This document shows positions 26,624 through 35,230 of a stretch of DNA of 35,377 nucleotides, piece by piece (the first letter of the stretch is position 1; the number at the start of each line of letters is the position of its first letter). The notes under the pieces were generated by a model, which was given only the letters and a program-made list of their open reading frames with translations, did not search any database and was not told the origin of the DNA. The translations under genes and the position numbers were made by a program. Source of the stretch: Bacteriovoracaceae bacterium (GTDB lineage: Bacteria; Bdellovibrionota; Bacteriovoracia; Bacteriovoracales; Bacteriovoracaceae); NCBI GenBank assembly GCA_947446575.1, contig CANFHC010000031.1, positions 1 through 35,377 on the forward strand. Reading direction: 5' to 3'.

Positions 26624-27166
26624 TCAATCTTTAAAAAAAGATTGAATCCTATAAATAAGCAGAGGACTTATGCCGGAGCTGAGCCATTCTATTTTTCCAG
26701 ACTTTGAAATAAATGCAATTGTGGGTGTTACTTTAACGTTTAAAGAATTGGCCAATTCATTTCTATCATCACTTACAATGGCAAAATTATATTTTCTCTT
26801 TCGAATTTCTCTATCAACAACTTCTTTAGATTCCCCCATATTTACAGCATAGATATTGGCAGGAGAAAATTCTTTTTTATCAATTGCACTATTTATGCGA
26901 TTTAATTCTAGCGTGCACGGGCCACACCATGATGCCCAAAAAACTAAAACTGATTTTTCTCCCATTGGTGGAAATGATTTTCCATTCACTTCGATTGGGG
27001 AAAATATCTTTCCTTGCTTATTGAATTGTTCAATAAACAAGGGAAGTCTTGTGGCGATAGTGAAAATGATAATTGCTACAAAAAACCAGTCACTCCATGT
27101 GAATGTTTTTCTTTTATTTTTTGTCCATGTGCTAATTTTTTTAATCACAACTAATATTTTCATCAA
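26624..27166 (-). CDS. TlpA/ResA-like membrane-anchored thioredoxin
   Basis: A 180-residue protein with one N-terminal membrane helix (WFFVAIIIFTIATRLPLFI, about 27-45) preceded by a basic segment. It thus has cytoplasmic N-in topology with a periplasmic thioredoxin fold. The redox centre is WASWCGPC with C81 and C84, and the cis-proline is in VTPT (P148). Members reduce apocytochrome c haem-binding thiols or other periplasmic disulphides. It is convergent with the pentapeptide gene. A 10-bp hairpin (26623-26646) overlaps its stop codon and may end both transcripts weakly. Confidence 0.88.
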   Translation of the reverse strand: MMKILVVIKKISTWTKNKRKTFTWSDWFFVAIIIFTIATRLPLFIEQFNKQGKIFSPIEVNGKSFPPMGEKSVLVFWASWCGPCTLELNRINSAIDKKEFSPANIYAVNMGESKEVVDREIRKRKYNFAIVSDDRNELANSLNVKVTPTIAFISKSGKIEWLSSGISPLLIYRIQSFFKD

Positions 27167-27510
27167 ACTATTTAATACTCAAAAATTATCATTAGAACAA
27201 GTACTTCAACACGCTTTGCTTGTGGCAGATTTTCAAGAATTGGCTATTTTAAATCCAAATATTCATATGGTTAAAAAAATTACATCCAAGACAAAATTGT
27301 CTTAAGCGATAGAGTTCTAATTTATTTATGGTTTCTTTTGCAAAAGAAAAACCAAAGGTCCAAAATTTAAGCCCGAGGTGCAAAGATGGTTTTTATAAAA
27401 TCTGCATCCCTTTAATGGCACTCAGTCTGTCTGTGGCATTCTTTTTGAGCCCTAACTAGCTAATAGTTCCATCCATTTTGCGTACTTTCGATAGAGTGAT
27501 ACTATAGGGT
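27167..27510. other. Intergenic stretch with an 18-base palindrome
   Basis: About 340 bases between divergent genes. TTTCTTTTGCAAAAGAAA (27332-27349) is a perfect palindrome, possibly an operator. A 43-codon frame (27328-27459) with a hydrophobic C-terminal segment has no ribosome site and I do not call it a gene. AGGGT just before 27511 is the likely ribosome site of the next gene. Confidence 0.4.
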
Positions 27511-28977
27511 ATGTCAATTATTGTTATTGACCAATCTCCGGAGTTGTTTTGGTTTGTTAGTAACTCGCTCATTGCAGATGAGATTCCTTTAAAGCATTTT
27601 AAAACCGCCGGAACTGGTGAAAAATTTATTCTGCAGGAACTTCCTGAAATTGTCATTGTTAACGGCGATGATAAAAGTCTTGAACCAGAAAAATTTATAA
27701 ATCGAATGAGAAACCATGTTTTTGCCAGACATATACTTTTCATTGTTGTCACTTCTGATATGTCAGTAAATTATAAAAAAAATCTCCTAATAGCCGGGGC
27801 TGGGCAAGTGCTCTATAGGGGGATTGGTTTTAGTCCATCTGCTAAATTTTTTAATTCGATAGTGAAATGGTTTCAAACTAAAAATGATCCAGATCCTCAG
27901 ATTTTTGATTACTCAGCAGTTCCATTCACTGCAGACGCTGATTTTACAAGTTATGGTCGCTTAGGATGGCTTAGTTCCACCCATTGCATGATTGAAACAA
28001 ATATTGATTTGAATCCCGGACAAAAAATCGAATTAAAAAATGCATTATTTAGCGAACTCGCAATAGAAAATCTCCAACTTGAATGTGTCGAGAAAAACAA
28101 AGCTGGTCGATACTATCAATATTCAAATAGTTTAATGTGTAAAATAATATCAAAAGATCCTCCTCGAGATGCAGATAAAATAAATTCTTGGATTGGGAAA
28201 AATAAAAATATTTCAAAACATAAACCTATTAAATTAATTTATTTTGAGTCAGACCCAAACTATAGAGAAGTAATTAAAAATGTTGTCAAAGAAGATAAAC
28301 GTTATTGTGTGAGGGGGTTTAGTACTCTGGATGATATTGAAAATATTCTAGAAACCCAACTTCCCCATTTGATACTAATTGATCGTGCGATGATTGAAAA
28401 AGATAAGACAAAATTTGATATAATAAAAAACTTTGTTAAAGCTAATCTTTGTTACTGTATAACTTATGCTCTCCAAGATAACCCAAATATTGAAGAATTT
28501 AAAAAGGATTATGATTTTGCTCTTCATTCATTAAACCCAATAGATATTTCATTGTTAGAGTCGATGTTAGTTAAACTAGAAATTAAATTACCCCCAAATC
28601 AGAAAACAGATCCTTGGAAAGTTTATTTCAATAAGCACTCTGAATACAGTAGAGTCACTCTACATGCTCAATGTATGATTAAAGAGCTGGCGTTAAATGG
28701 TGCAAGTATAATTCTTCCTTTTTCAATTAATAATTTTTGTGCCTGTGAAATTGGTTGTAATGCTTTTACCAACGCTGATATGAATCGAGTTCAGTTTTTT
28801 CGTTGTTTTAATTCTAAAAAATTAGCGAGTGGACCAATCCATCGCCTGATATTTATGGGGCAAAATACTAAAGATAATGAAAATCTTAAAGTGACCATAG
28901 AGAAAATTACTGAATTTGGATATGATAAATGGTTGGTAGGAGATACCACAAGCAATAAAACGGATATAAAAAATTAG
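27511..28977 (+). CDS. Tandem REC-like / PilZ-like regulatory protein
   Basis: A 488-residue cytoplasmic protein with an apparent duplicated architecture. Residues 1-122 resemble a receiver domain (MSIIVIDQSPELFWFV), but the phospho-acceptor position is Asn51 (IVIVNGDD). Residues about 145-215 look like a degenerate PilZ domain (YGRLGWLSSTHCMIETN). Residues 238-352 are a second receiver (IKLIYFESDPNYREVI) with Asp290 in LILIDRAM. Residues 375-475 are a second PilZ-like barrel (YSRVTLHAQCMIKELALNGA). The RxxxR c-di-GMP motif of PilZ is not evident in either copy, so ligand binding is doubtful. Such proteins in Bdellovibrio relatives regulate motility and predation; that role here is inference. 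It stands alone. Confidence 0.55.
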   Translation: MSIIVIDQSPELFWFVSNSLIADEIPLKHFKTAGTGEKFILQELPEIVIVNGDDKSLEPEKFINRMRNHVFARHILFIVVTSDMSVNYKKNLLIAGAGQVLYRGIGFSPSAKFFNSIVKWFQTKNDPDPQIFDYSAVPFTADADFTSYGRLGWLSSTHCMIETNIDLNPGQKIELKNALFSELAIENLQLECVEKNKAGRYYQYSNSLMCKIISKDPPRDADKINSWIGKNKNISKHKPIKLIYFESDPNYREVIKNVVKEDKRYCVRGFSTLDDIENILETQLPHLILIDRAMIEKDKTKFDIIKNFVKANLCYCITYALQDNPNIEEFKKDYDFALHSLNPIDISLLESMLVKLEIKLPPNQKTDPWKVYFNKHSEYSRVTLHAQCMIKELALNGASIILPFSINNFCACEIGCNAFTNADMNRVQFFRCFNSKKLASGPIHRLIFMGQNTKDNENLKVTIEKITEFGYDKWLVGDTTSNKTDIKN

Positions 28978-29090
28978 TTAGAATAAAACATTTGAGTTCT
29001 TTGTGCATTGTTTGCTAATGAGATTGTGAAGCACTTTGCGCAGCTTTAGTCCGTGTTGTTGACCTATCGCTGGATTAAAAGAAAATTTAA

Positions 29091-29291
29091 TCAAAATATT
29101 TTTACGATGGCATACCATGTATTTAACATTTTTGATTGCAGGGCCGCCTGGCGCTGGTAATGATCTTTACCAGCTTTTGTTAGCAACTCATCAATTTCAA
29201 TTTGCAATGATTGAAGTTCTGGATGTTCAAGTAAAAATTCATTTCGCTTTTTTACCGTTTCTTTAATTTCTACAAAATTAATTTCTACCAC
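29091..29291 (-). CDS. Small protein, DUF3135-like
   Basis: A 66-residue helical protein starting at GTG 29291, with AAGGA 7 bases upstream. The pattern RNEFLLEHPELQSLQIEIDE followed by QAALQSKMLNTWY recalls the short DUF3135 family (a helical hairpin after a P-E-L motif), but the match is from memory only. Between it and the REC/PilZ gene I see nothing else. Function unknown. Confidence 0.5.
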   Translation of the reverse strand: MVEINFVEIKETVKKRNEFLLEHPELQSLQIEIDELLTKAGKDHYQRQAALQSKMLNTWYAIVKIF

Positions 29292-29399
29292 ACAATCGTC
29301 CTTTGTTTTGACTATTGCCTTAATGTAAAAAGATTAAGTAAAGAAATGAAATATAAAATAGTTATTGAAAAATTAATGAAATATTATACTTTGGATTCT

Positions 29400-30131
29400 T
29401 TATGCATTCATTTTCTTAAAAGTATCATTTAATTCTTCTCTTGAAGCATTCGCAGCTTTTTCAGAAAAACCAAAAGTGATTTCTTTTTTTCCTTCTAAGA
29501 ATTGTTTTATTACAGATTCAGAAAACTCAGAAAGCGGTGCTCCGAATGTGTGTAGCCCCACTCCACCTAAGTCTGTATTGACTGCCGGTGGGATGATCTC
29601 AATTACATCGATAGGAGTTGAAGCAAGCTGATGTCTTAAAGACAATGTGTACGATCTTAGTGCTGCTTTAGTCGCGCAGTATACTGGCACATTGGCCAGG
29701 GGAGAAAAGGCGAGTCCTGAAGTCACATTCAAAATCATAGGATTTTGTTGATTTAATAAATGAGGAATAAAAAGAGTTGTCAAATGAATTGGAGCTTCTA
29801 GATTAATAGCAATTTCCTGCCTTGTTTCTGACCATTCTTCAGAATTTTTCAAATCAATTCTACGCTGAATTCCGGCATTGTTTATGAGAACATTCAGTTT
29901 TGGGAAATTTTTGGCAGTCCAATCAAAAAGACCAATTCTTTCTGACTCAATTGCAAGATTACATTCTTTTATATGCAGATGAGGATGTATTGCTTGTGCT
30001 TCTTCTAATTTATCTTTTCTCCGTCCACAAATTACAACGGTATTACCAAGTTTTAGAAAATGTTCTGCTAAAGAAAAACCGATTCCGGAAGCACCGCCGG
30101 TAATTAAAATAGTGTTTGATTCTGAATTCAT
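29400..30131 (-). CDS. DltE-like short-chain dehydrogenase/reductase
   Basis: A 243-residue classical SDR. The cofactor glycine motif is TGGASGIG (11-18), with CGRRKDK after strand 2 suggesting NADP(H). NNAG is at 84-87, and catalytic S138, Y151 and K155 lie in TSG and YCATK. The order and ending are like the DltE/YbbO-type oxidoreductases of unknown substrate. A GAGG site precedes the ATG. A small inverted repeat (30161-30177) sits 30 bases upstream and may be an operator. Confidence 0.9.
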   Translation of the reverse strand: MNSESNTILITGGASGIGFSLAEHFLKLGNTVVICGRRKDKLEEAQAIHPHLHIKECNLAIESERIGLFDWTAKNFPKLNVLINNAGIQRRIDLKNSEEWSETRQEIAINLEAPIHLTTLFIPHLLNQQNPMILNVTSGLAFSPLANVPVYCATKAALRSYTLSLRHQLASTPIDVIEIIPPAVNTDLGGVGLHTFGAPLSEFSESVIKQFLEGKKEITFGFSEKAANASREELNDTFKKMNA

Positions 30132-30160
30132 TTAATCCTCTTTATTAATATGTCAGGAAT

Positions 30161-30177
30161 GATATCCTGTGGATATC
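30161..30177 (-). promoter_or_regulatory. Inverted repeat upstream of the SDR gene
   Basis: GATATCC (30161-30167), TGT, GGATATC (30171-30177): a perfect 7-bp inverted repeat in the SDR leader, operator- or hairpin-like. Confidence 0.35.
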
Positions 30178-30291
30178 AGAAAAGATAGTCATGCTGATTT
30201 TGGGACAACTTTTGGTGTTCTTGTTAAGAGCTCCAACACACCAATCCTGTACCTGTGCAACCTGGATAGAATGTTGGAACTACTTCGAATA

Positions 30292-30834
30292 TTAGAATTG
30301 AGAATCCACCATTTTATCTACTGCAAAGCCTAACGATTTTGCATAAGCTTTGTATTCAGTAAAGACTGCAGGATCTATTGCAGGGGTTCGAGACATAATC
30401 CAAAGTGATTTTCTATTTGTAGATCCTATGAGGACAGTATCGTAACCAATACTTAATTTAATAATAACGTATTCACCTTTTACCTTAAAAAGGTTTGTAA
30501 AAAAACTATCGAAAGTAACCTCTAATCTTGCGTTAGTCGTAGGATCAACAACTACAGCTTTACCTTTGATGTCAGAAGTCTTTCCATTTTTTTTATAACA
30601 AGTGTTTATAACTGTAATTGAGTTTGTACTTAAAATTCCGTACTCAGCACTTTGAGCAATACATCTACAAGTAAAAAATTGAGGAAGCGCGGAGACTGCA
30701 TACCATTTTCCGATATAGCGTCCGATATCTACATTGCTAGCTGTTGGCAATGTTTGATGTTTTACTGAAGCACAGGCAATTGTAGATATGAAAGTGCTTA
30801 AAACAAGGCTGATAAGTATAAATGTTTTTTTCAT
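30292..30834 (-). CDS. Bacterial lipocalin (Blc-like)
   Basis: A 180-residue secreted lipocalin. The signal peptide ends in TIAC with Cys21 as a possible lipidation site, although the lipobox is imperfect. The lipocalin signature GKWYAVSALPQFF (GKWY at 42-45) is clear. The late segment YDTVLIGSTNRKSLWIMSRT matches E. coli Blc, an outer-membrane lipocalin that binds lysophospholipids under envelope stress. An extra pair FTCRC near residue 56 may form a disulphide. The promoter has an FNR/CRP-like box with a well-placed -10. Confidence 0.88.
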   Translation of the reverse strand: MKKTFILISLVLSTFISTIACASVKHQTLPTASNVDIGRYIGKWYAVSALPQFFTCRCIAQSAEYGILSTNSITVINTCYKKNGKTSDIKGKAVVVDPTTNARLEVTFDSFFTNLFKVKGEYVIIKLSIGYDTVLIGSTNRKSLWIMSRTPAIDPAVFTEYKAYAKSLGFAVDKMVDSQF

Positions 30835-30921
30835 CCTGACTCCTTTTTTGAGAAAAAAATAAATATTTCACTTAAACTATTTAACTGACAAGTCATTTTA
30901 ATAAAAATATTTAGAACAAAA

Positions 30922-30935
30922 TTGATTTGCCTCAA
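30922..30935. promoter_or_regulatory. FNR/CRP-type box in a divergent promoter
   Basis: TTGAT-TTGC-CTCAA matches the FNR palindrome TTGAT-N4-ATCAA at 9 of 10 positions. On the minus strand a -10 TAAAAT (plus 30895-30900) lies 21 bases away, close to the 22 of a class II activator site, for the lipocalin gene. On the plus side TGTAAT (30944-30949), 16 bases after an overlapping -35-like TTGATT (30922-30927), could serve the ATPase. Confidence 0.5.
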
Positions 30936-31060
30936 AAGTTGAATGTAATTGCTTTCTTCTTATTTTTTAAAAATTAAAACAATAGGAAATAACTATTGGA
31001 TAGAAAGGAATTAATATGTGATTTTTTAATTTTAGTGAGGTACATCTTAGATTAAGGTGA

Positions 31061-33823
31061 GTGATTACTTACATTGATGGAGATGTCGTGGATCGTAAAG
31101 GAGAGTACAACGAACTGGCCTGGCACTCATTTGAAATAGATGAAATTTTATTAAAGTTAAAAGCAAATAAAACACAAGGTCTTTCACAAGGTGAAGCTAG
31201 AGAGCGCCTAAGAATATTTGGCACGAATACGCTGCCTGAACCAAAACGACGATCAATTTTATCTATTATAATTCATCAAATATTAAGCCCACTTATTTAT
31301 TTACTTTTAGTCGCCGCAGGCATTGCCTTTTTTGTTGGAGAAGCTCGCGATGCCATCGTTGTTTTGGTTGTAGTTCTGTTAAATACAACCGTTGGTTCTT
31401 TGCAAGAAGGAAGGGCCGAGCAATCACTCGCTGCCCTTCGACGTTTATCTAAGATGAAGACAAGAATTCTTCGAGATGATCGAGAGCAAGTCATTGAGGC
31501 AAGCGAGATTGTTCCCGGAGATGTTCTGATTCTTAATTCGGGGGACGCAGTGGCCGCTGATGCTAGGCTTTTTAATGCATCATCATTTGCCGTGGCACAG
31601 GCGGCACTAACGGGAGAGTCTCATCCCGTAGTAAAATCTATTGAACCTCTCCATGCAGATACCTTACTTGCTGATCGAAACAATATGGTTTATGCCGGAA
31701 CTCATATTACAGCAGGCAGAGGACTCGCGATTGTAACAGCAACTGGATTAAATAATGAAATTGGAAAGATTGCAGAAATGGCAACAACGGCGATACAACC
31801 AAAGACTCAGCTTGAATTACGAATTGGACAATTTGGTAGATACCTTATTATTGTTTCTCTCGTTCTTTTTTTTCTTCTGGTTGGAGTTGGTCTTTCGCGA
31901 GGAATTCCCTTTGCACATATTTTAATGATTGCCATTAGTCAGATGGTTTCCTTGGTACCAGAAGGATTACCAGTTGCTATGACTGTTGCTCTCGCTGTTG
32001 GAGTGCAAAGAATGGCACGTCGAGGAACAATCGTGAGGCGTTTAGCGGCCGTTGAATCACTAGGCAATACAAATATTATCTGTACTGACAAGACAGGCAC
32101 ACTTACTCGAAATGAAATGACTGTTACATCTTTGTATCTTCCAGTTGGTAAGCGAGAAATATTGGTCACTGGAGTAGGTTATGCTCCGGAAGGGAACCTG
32201 TTAGAAAATAATCTTAAACTCAATGCCAACACTGATAAAAATTTAAATAAATTATTAAAGGCCAGTATTCTTTGCAATGATGCTTTTCTTCTGGGACCAG
32301 AAGGCACTGATTTGCGCTGGAAAATATTAGGAGACCCAACAGAGGCGGCCCTTCTTACCTTGTCAGTTAAAGGAGGGCTAGATCCTATTTCAGTTAGAAC
32401 AAAATATCATCGCACTGCAGAACTACCATTTGATTCTGCTATTAGAATGATGGCGACACAACATGAGTTTAACAATCAGAGTATTGTGTATATTAAAGGG
32501 GCCCCTGAAAAGTTGATAGAACTATGTGCATATGTTTATGATGAAGATCAAATTAAATTATTAGATACTACGACACGGCAAGAAGTTCAAAGTGCCGTCA
32601 ATAAAATGGCAAACTCAGCTTTGAGATTGTTGGCGTTAGGTCAAATCATAGATACTTTTATTGATGGCTCTAAAGGCTTTTCCCCCTTTGCTGGAAAGGT
32701 CATATTGCTTGGACTCGTCGGTGAGCTTGATCCACCTAGAGACGAAGTGGGAGTGTCTATCCGAGAGTGTCAGGCAGCTGGGATAAAGCCTGTCATTGTG
32801 ACTGGCGATCACAAGGCCACTGGAGTTGCGATGGCTAAAATGCTAGGGATAAGCCAAAAGAATGATTTAGCAATTGACGGCCTTGAACTTGATAAATTAT
32901 CTGAGGAAGAACTTTTAGAAAAAATAGACCGTATAAGTGTTTTTGCCAGAGTCCAACCAGCGCAGAAATTGCGAATTGTTGAAGCCTATCAAAAAATAGG
33001 AAACATCGTCGCGATGACAGGAGATGGTGTTAATGATGCTCCTGCATTAGTGCGTGCAAATGTTGGTGTTGCAATGGGGATCACTGGCACTGAGGTTGCA
33101 AAAGAAGCTGCTAAAATAGTCATCACAGATGATAATTTTGCCACAATTGTCGCTGCGATTGCTGAGGGTAGGCTAGTCTATCAAAATATAAAAAAACTAA
33201 TTCTCTTTTTACTTGTAACCTCGATAGATGAAATCCTCATTCTACTTTTAGCAATGATTCTGGGGTATTCTCCACCATTAGCAGCGGTACAGATTCTTTG
33301 GATTAATCTTGTGACGGAAGGGACTTTGACTATAAATCTCATCATGGAACCTGCTGAAGGAGATGAAATGAGACGACCTCCAATTGATCCCAAAGAACCG
33401 CTATTAGACCATGCTCTTCTTTCCCGCATACCTTTGATGGTTTTAATCTCTGTGATTTCAACTTTTGGTTGGTTTACTTATCGATCCTCATTAGGTGCTC
33501 CTTCGGCCATTGTTCAAACTGAAACTTTTACAATTCTAGTGTTCTGCCAATGGTTCAATGTTCTTAATTGTCGATCAAATTTCCGCTCGGTCTTTGCTTG
33601 GGATTTACTTAAAAACCCTTGGCTTTTAAGTGGACTCGCTTCGGCCAATATTCTTCATGCCGCAGTTATTTATTGGCGTCCTCTTGGTCGATTTTTCCAT
33701 ACAGTTCCAATAGATGCATCACGCTTCATTGCTATTAGTATTGTTGCAAGTTCAGTTTTGTGGGTCGAAGAGCTAAGAAAATATATCGTAAGAACATTTA
33801 TGAATAGTGGTATCAAGAACTAA
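31061..33823 (+). CDS. P-type cation-transporting ATPase (P2, Ca2+/H+-type)
   Basis: A 920-residue ion pump of the inner membrane. WHS (21-23) opens the cation-ATPase N-domain. TGES (184-187) is the actuator loop. PEGLP (300-304) is the M4 ion site. DKTGT (343-347) has the phosphorylated aspartate. TGDGVNDAP (653-661) is the hinge. In M6, NLVTEG (N749, T752, E753) stands where SERCA has NLVTDG, so Ca2+ or a related ion is likely, but H+ or Na+ cannot be excluded. The start is uncertain: GTG 31061 has poor spacing, whereas GTG 31088 has GGAG 5 bases upstream. An ATG-TGA start-stop with a strong ribosome site lies at 31016. The stop overlaps the convergent stress-type gene by 4 bases. Confidence 0.92.
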   Translation: MITYIDGDVVDRKGEYNELAWHSFEIDEILLKLKANKTQGLSQGEARERLRIFGTNTLPEPKRRSILSIIIHQILSPLIYLLLVAAGIAFFVGEARDAIVVLVVVLLNTTVGSLQEGRAEQSLAALRRLSKMKTRILRDDREQVIEASEIVPGDVLILNSGDAVAADARLFNASSFAVAQAALTGESHPVVKSIEPLHADTLLADRNNMVYAGTHITAGRGLAIVTATGLNNEIGKIAEMATTAIQPKTQLELRIGQFGRYLIIVSLVLFFLLVGVGLSRGIPFAHILMIAISQMVSLVPEGLPVAMTVALAVGVQRMARRGTIVRRLAAVESLGNTNIICTDKTGTLTRNEMTVTSLYLPVGKREILVTGVGYAPEGNLLENNLKLNANTDKNLNKLLKASILCNDAFLLGPEGTDLRWKILGDPTEAALLTLSVKGGLDPISVRTKYHRTAELPFDSAIRMMATQHEFNNQSIVYIKGAPEKLIELCAYVYDEDQIKLLDTTTRQEVQSAVNKMANSALRLLALGQIIDTFIDGSKGFSPFAGKVILLGLVGELDPPRDEVGVSIRECQAAGIKPVIVTGDHKATGVAMAKMLGISQKNDLAIDGLELDKLSEEELLEKIDRISVFARVQPAQKLRIVEAYQKIGNIVAMTGDGVNDAPALVRANVGVAMGITGTEVAKEAAKIVITDDNFATIVAAIAEGRLVYQNIKKLILFLLVTSIDEILILLLAMILGYSPPLAAVQILWINLVTEGTLTINLIMEPAEGDEMRRPPIDPKEPLLDHALLSRIPLMVLISVISTFGWFTYRSSLGAPSAIVQTETFTILVFCQWFNVLNCRSNFRSVFAWDLLKNPWLLSGLASANILHAAVIYWRPLGRFFHTVPIDASRFIAISIVASSVLWVEELRKYIVRTFMNSGIKN

Positions 33824-34386
33824 CTTCTAAGCTCCTTGATATTTTTGTTATGGAGTGGGTTAAATATTTTCACAGCATTATTTGCCACAAAGATATTTTT
33901 AGCAATTAACTGCTCTTTTAATTTCTCAGCATGTAGTGCAATAATGACTCCTTTATCCTTTATATATTTTTCTAAATTTTTAGATTCAAATTTAGAAATC
34001 CCAAAACTAATAAAGGCGGCACCAATGCTGCCAACGGTACCACCAATGGCAATGCCAGCGAGGGCGATGGCCAAAGGACCAGACGCCAAAAAAATGCCAA
34101 CACTTGGTATGATAAATGAGTCTAGACTTGCTAACAGTCCGAGAATGCCACCTGTGGTGATTCCAGTAACTAGGCCGGTGGTTGCAGCTTCGCGTGCCAT
34201 CCTATTTAAATGATGCTCTTGAAAATCTTCTGGTTTGGCCATGAGAATTGATATGTTATCTTTTTGAAATCCATTTTTATTTAATTCTTGAATTGTTTTC
34301 TCTAGTGTTGAGTGATCTTTAAAAAGTGCAATAATTATAGGTTGTTTTTTTTTAAATTTTTTATCTAAAGGATTCATTAATTCCAT
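33820..34386 (-). CDS. Glycine-zipper general-stress-type protein
   Basis: 188 residues. The N-terminal third (IIIALFKDHSTLEKTIQELN, then GFQKDNISILMAKPED) resembles the YflT/GSP17M fold of general stress proteins. The middle (about 70-130) is a small-residue hydrophobic glycine zipper (LVTGITTGGILGLLASL, LAIALAGIAIGGTVGSIGAA) able to enter membranes. A short soluble tail follows. Such proteins are often induced under stress next to ion pumps. The start could also be the ATG three codons in (34377). Tail-to-tail with the ATPase gene. Confidence 0.7.
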   Translation of the reverse strand: MELMNPLDKKFKKKQPIIIALFKDHSTLEKTIQELNKNGFQKDNISILMAKPEDFQEHHLNRMAREAATTGLVTGITTGGILGLLASLDSFIIPSVGIFLASGPLAIALAGIAIGGTVGSIGAAFISFGISKFESKNLEKYIKDKGVIIALHAEKLKEQLIAKNIFVANNAVKIFNPLHNKNIKELRS

Positions 34387-34581
34387 CCGCGTTTAAATTA
34401 AATTTAGACTAACTAAGCTTGATGTAGAAAAGATAATATATAGTGGCAATGGAATTTATCTTATAAAGCTATATATCTTACTCTTTCAAATATTATATCT
34501 TTTTAGTGTTGAATGATTCTTGCTTAGTAAAAATATAAGATGAAATATTAAATCTGAAATGAATTAAAAAAAGGGGTCTAT

Positions 34582-35211
34582 ATGTCATATCAAATTGAAA
34601 GCGAAACTTCTTCAGAGGAGCTGACAGAAATTGAGGAAGCTAATCTTTTTACTGTTATTCGAAACCGGCGTGCAACAAGAAGTTACTTAGGGAAACCTGT
34701 TTCAGATAAAATTATAGAAACATTGATTGATTTTTCTATTCAAGCACCAAGTGCTATGAACTTACAGCCTTGGAGTTTTGTTGTAATTCAAAATCAAAAA
34801 ATACTTAAAGAAATTTCAGACAGTGTAAAAAAAAATCTCTTTAGTAATCCTGATTTTTCAAAGGAAGTATCTAAACGAGGATTGCATTTTTTTAATGAAA
34901 CAGATGCTGATCTTTTTTATGGTGCTACTACTCTAATAGTTATTTGTGCAAAAAATAGTAGCGATAAACAATTTAGCACTGAAGCCGATTGTTTTCTGGC
35001 CGCACAGAATTTTATGTTGGCGGCCACAGGCATGGGACTTGCGACGTGCCCAATTGGACTTGTTAGAAACTATATCGCTCAACCTGAAATTAGTAAAAAA
35101 CTTGGGGTTTTAGAAAATTACACTCCAGTTTTACCGATAGTTATTGGTTATGCAGGTACAAAACAACATGAAGTCGCCCGCAATCCAGCGATCATCAAAT
35201 GGATCCGTTAA
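34582..35211 (+). CDS. Nitroreductase family FMN oxidoreductase
   Basis: A 209-residue nitroreductase. The FMN-binding start is VIRNRRATRSYLGKPV (about 25-40), followed by APSAMNLQPWSFVVI and by FMLAATGMGLATCPIGL, the conserved glycine region. An N-terminal extension of about 20 acidic residues (EELTEIEEA) is unusual. Substrates of this family range from nitroaromatics to quinones. ppsA begins 19 bases later, so they likely form an operon. Nitroreductases near ppsA and cation ATPases are seen in low-oxygen regulons. Confidence 0.88.
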   Translation: MSYQIESETSSEELTEIEEANLFTVIRNRRATRSYLGKPVSDKIIETLIDFSIQAPSAMNLQPWSFVVIQNQKILKEISDSVKKNLFSNPDFSKEVSKRGLHFFNETDADLFYGATTLIVICAKNSSDKQFSTEADCFLAAQNFMLAATGMGLATCPIGLVRNYIAQPEISKKLGVLENYTPVLPIVIGYAGTKQHEVARNPAIIKWIR

Positions 35212-35230
35212 ATGAATTAATGAGGTGTTT

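Noticed and set aside
26856-27305. 149-codon plus-strand frame
   Set aside because: Mostly antisense to the TlpA-like gene with its WCGPC motif; no ribosome site.
27328-27459. 43-codon possible small membrane protein
   Set aside because: No ribosome site or conservation evidence; it starts across the 18-base palindrome.
30380-30395. GGTTCGA resembling a tRNA T-loop
   Set aside because: It lies inside the lipocalin coding region and no acceptor or anticodon stem can be formed around it.
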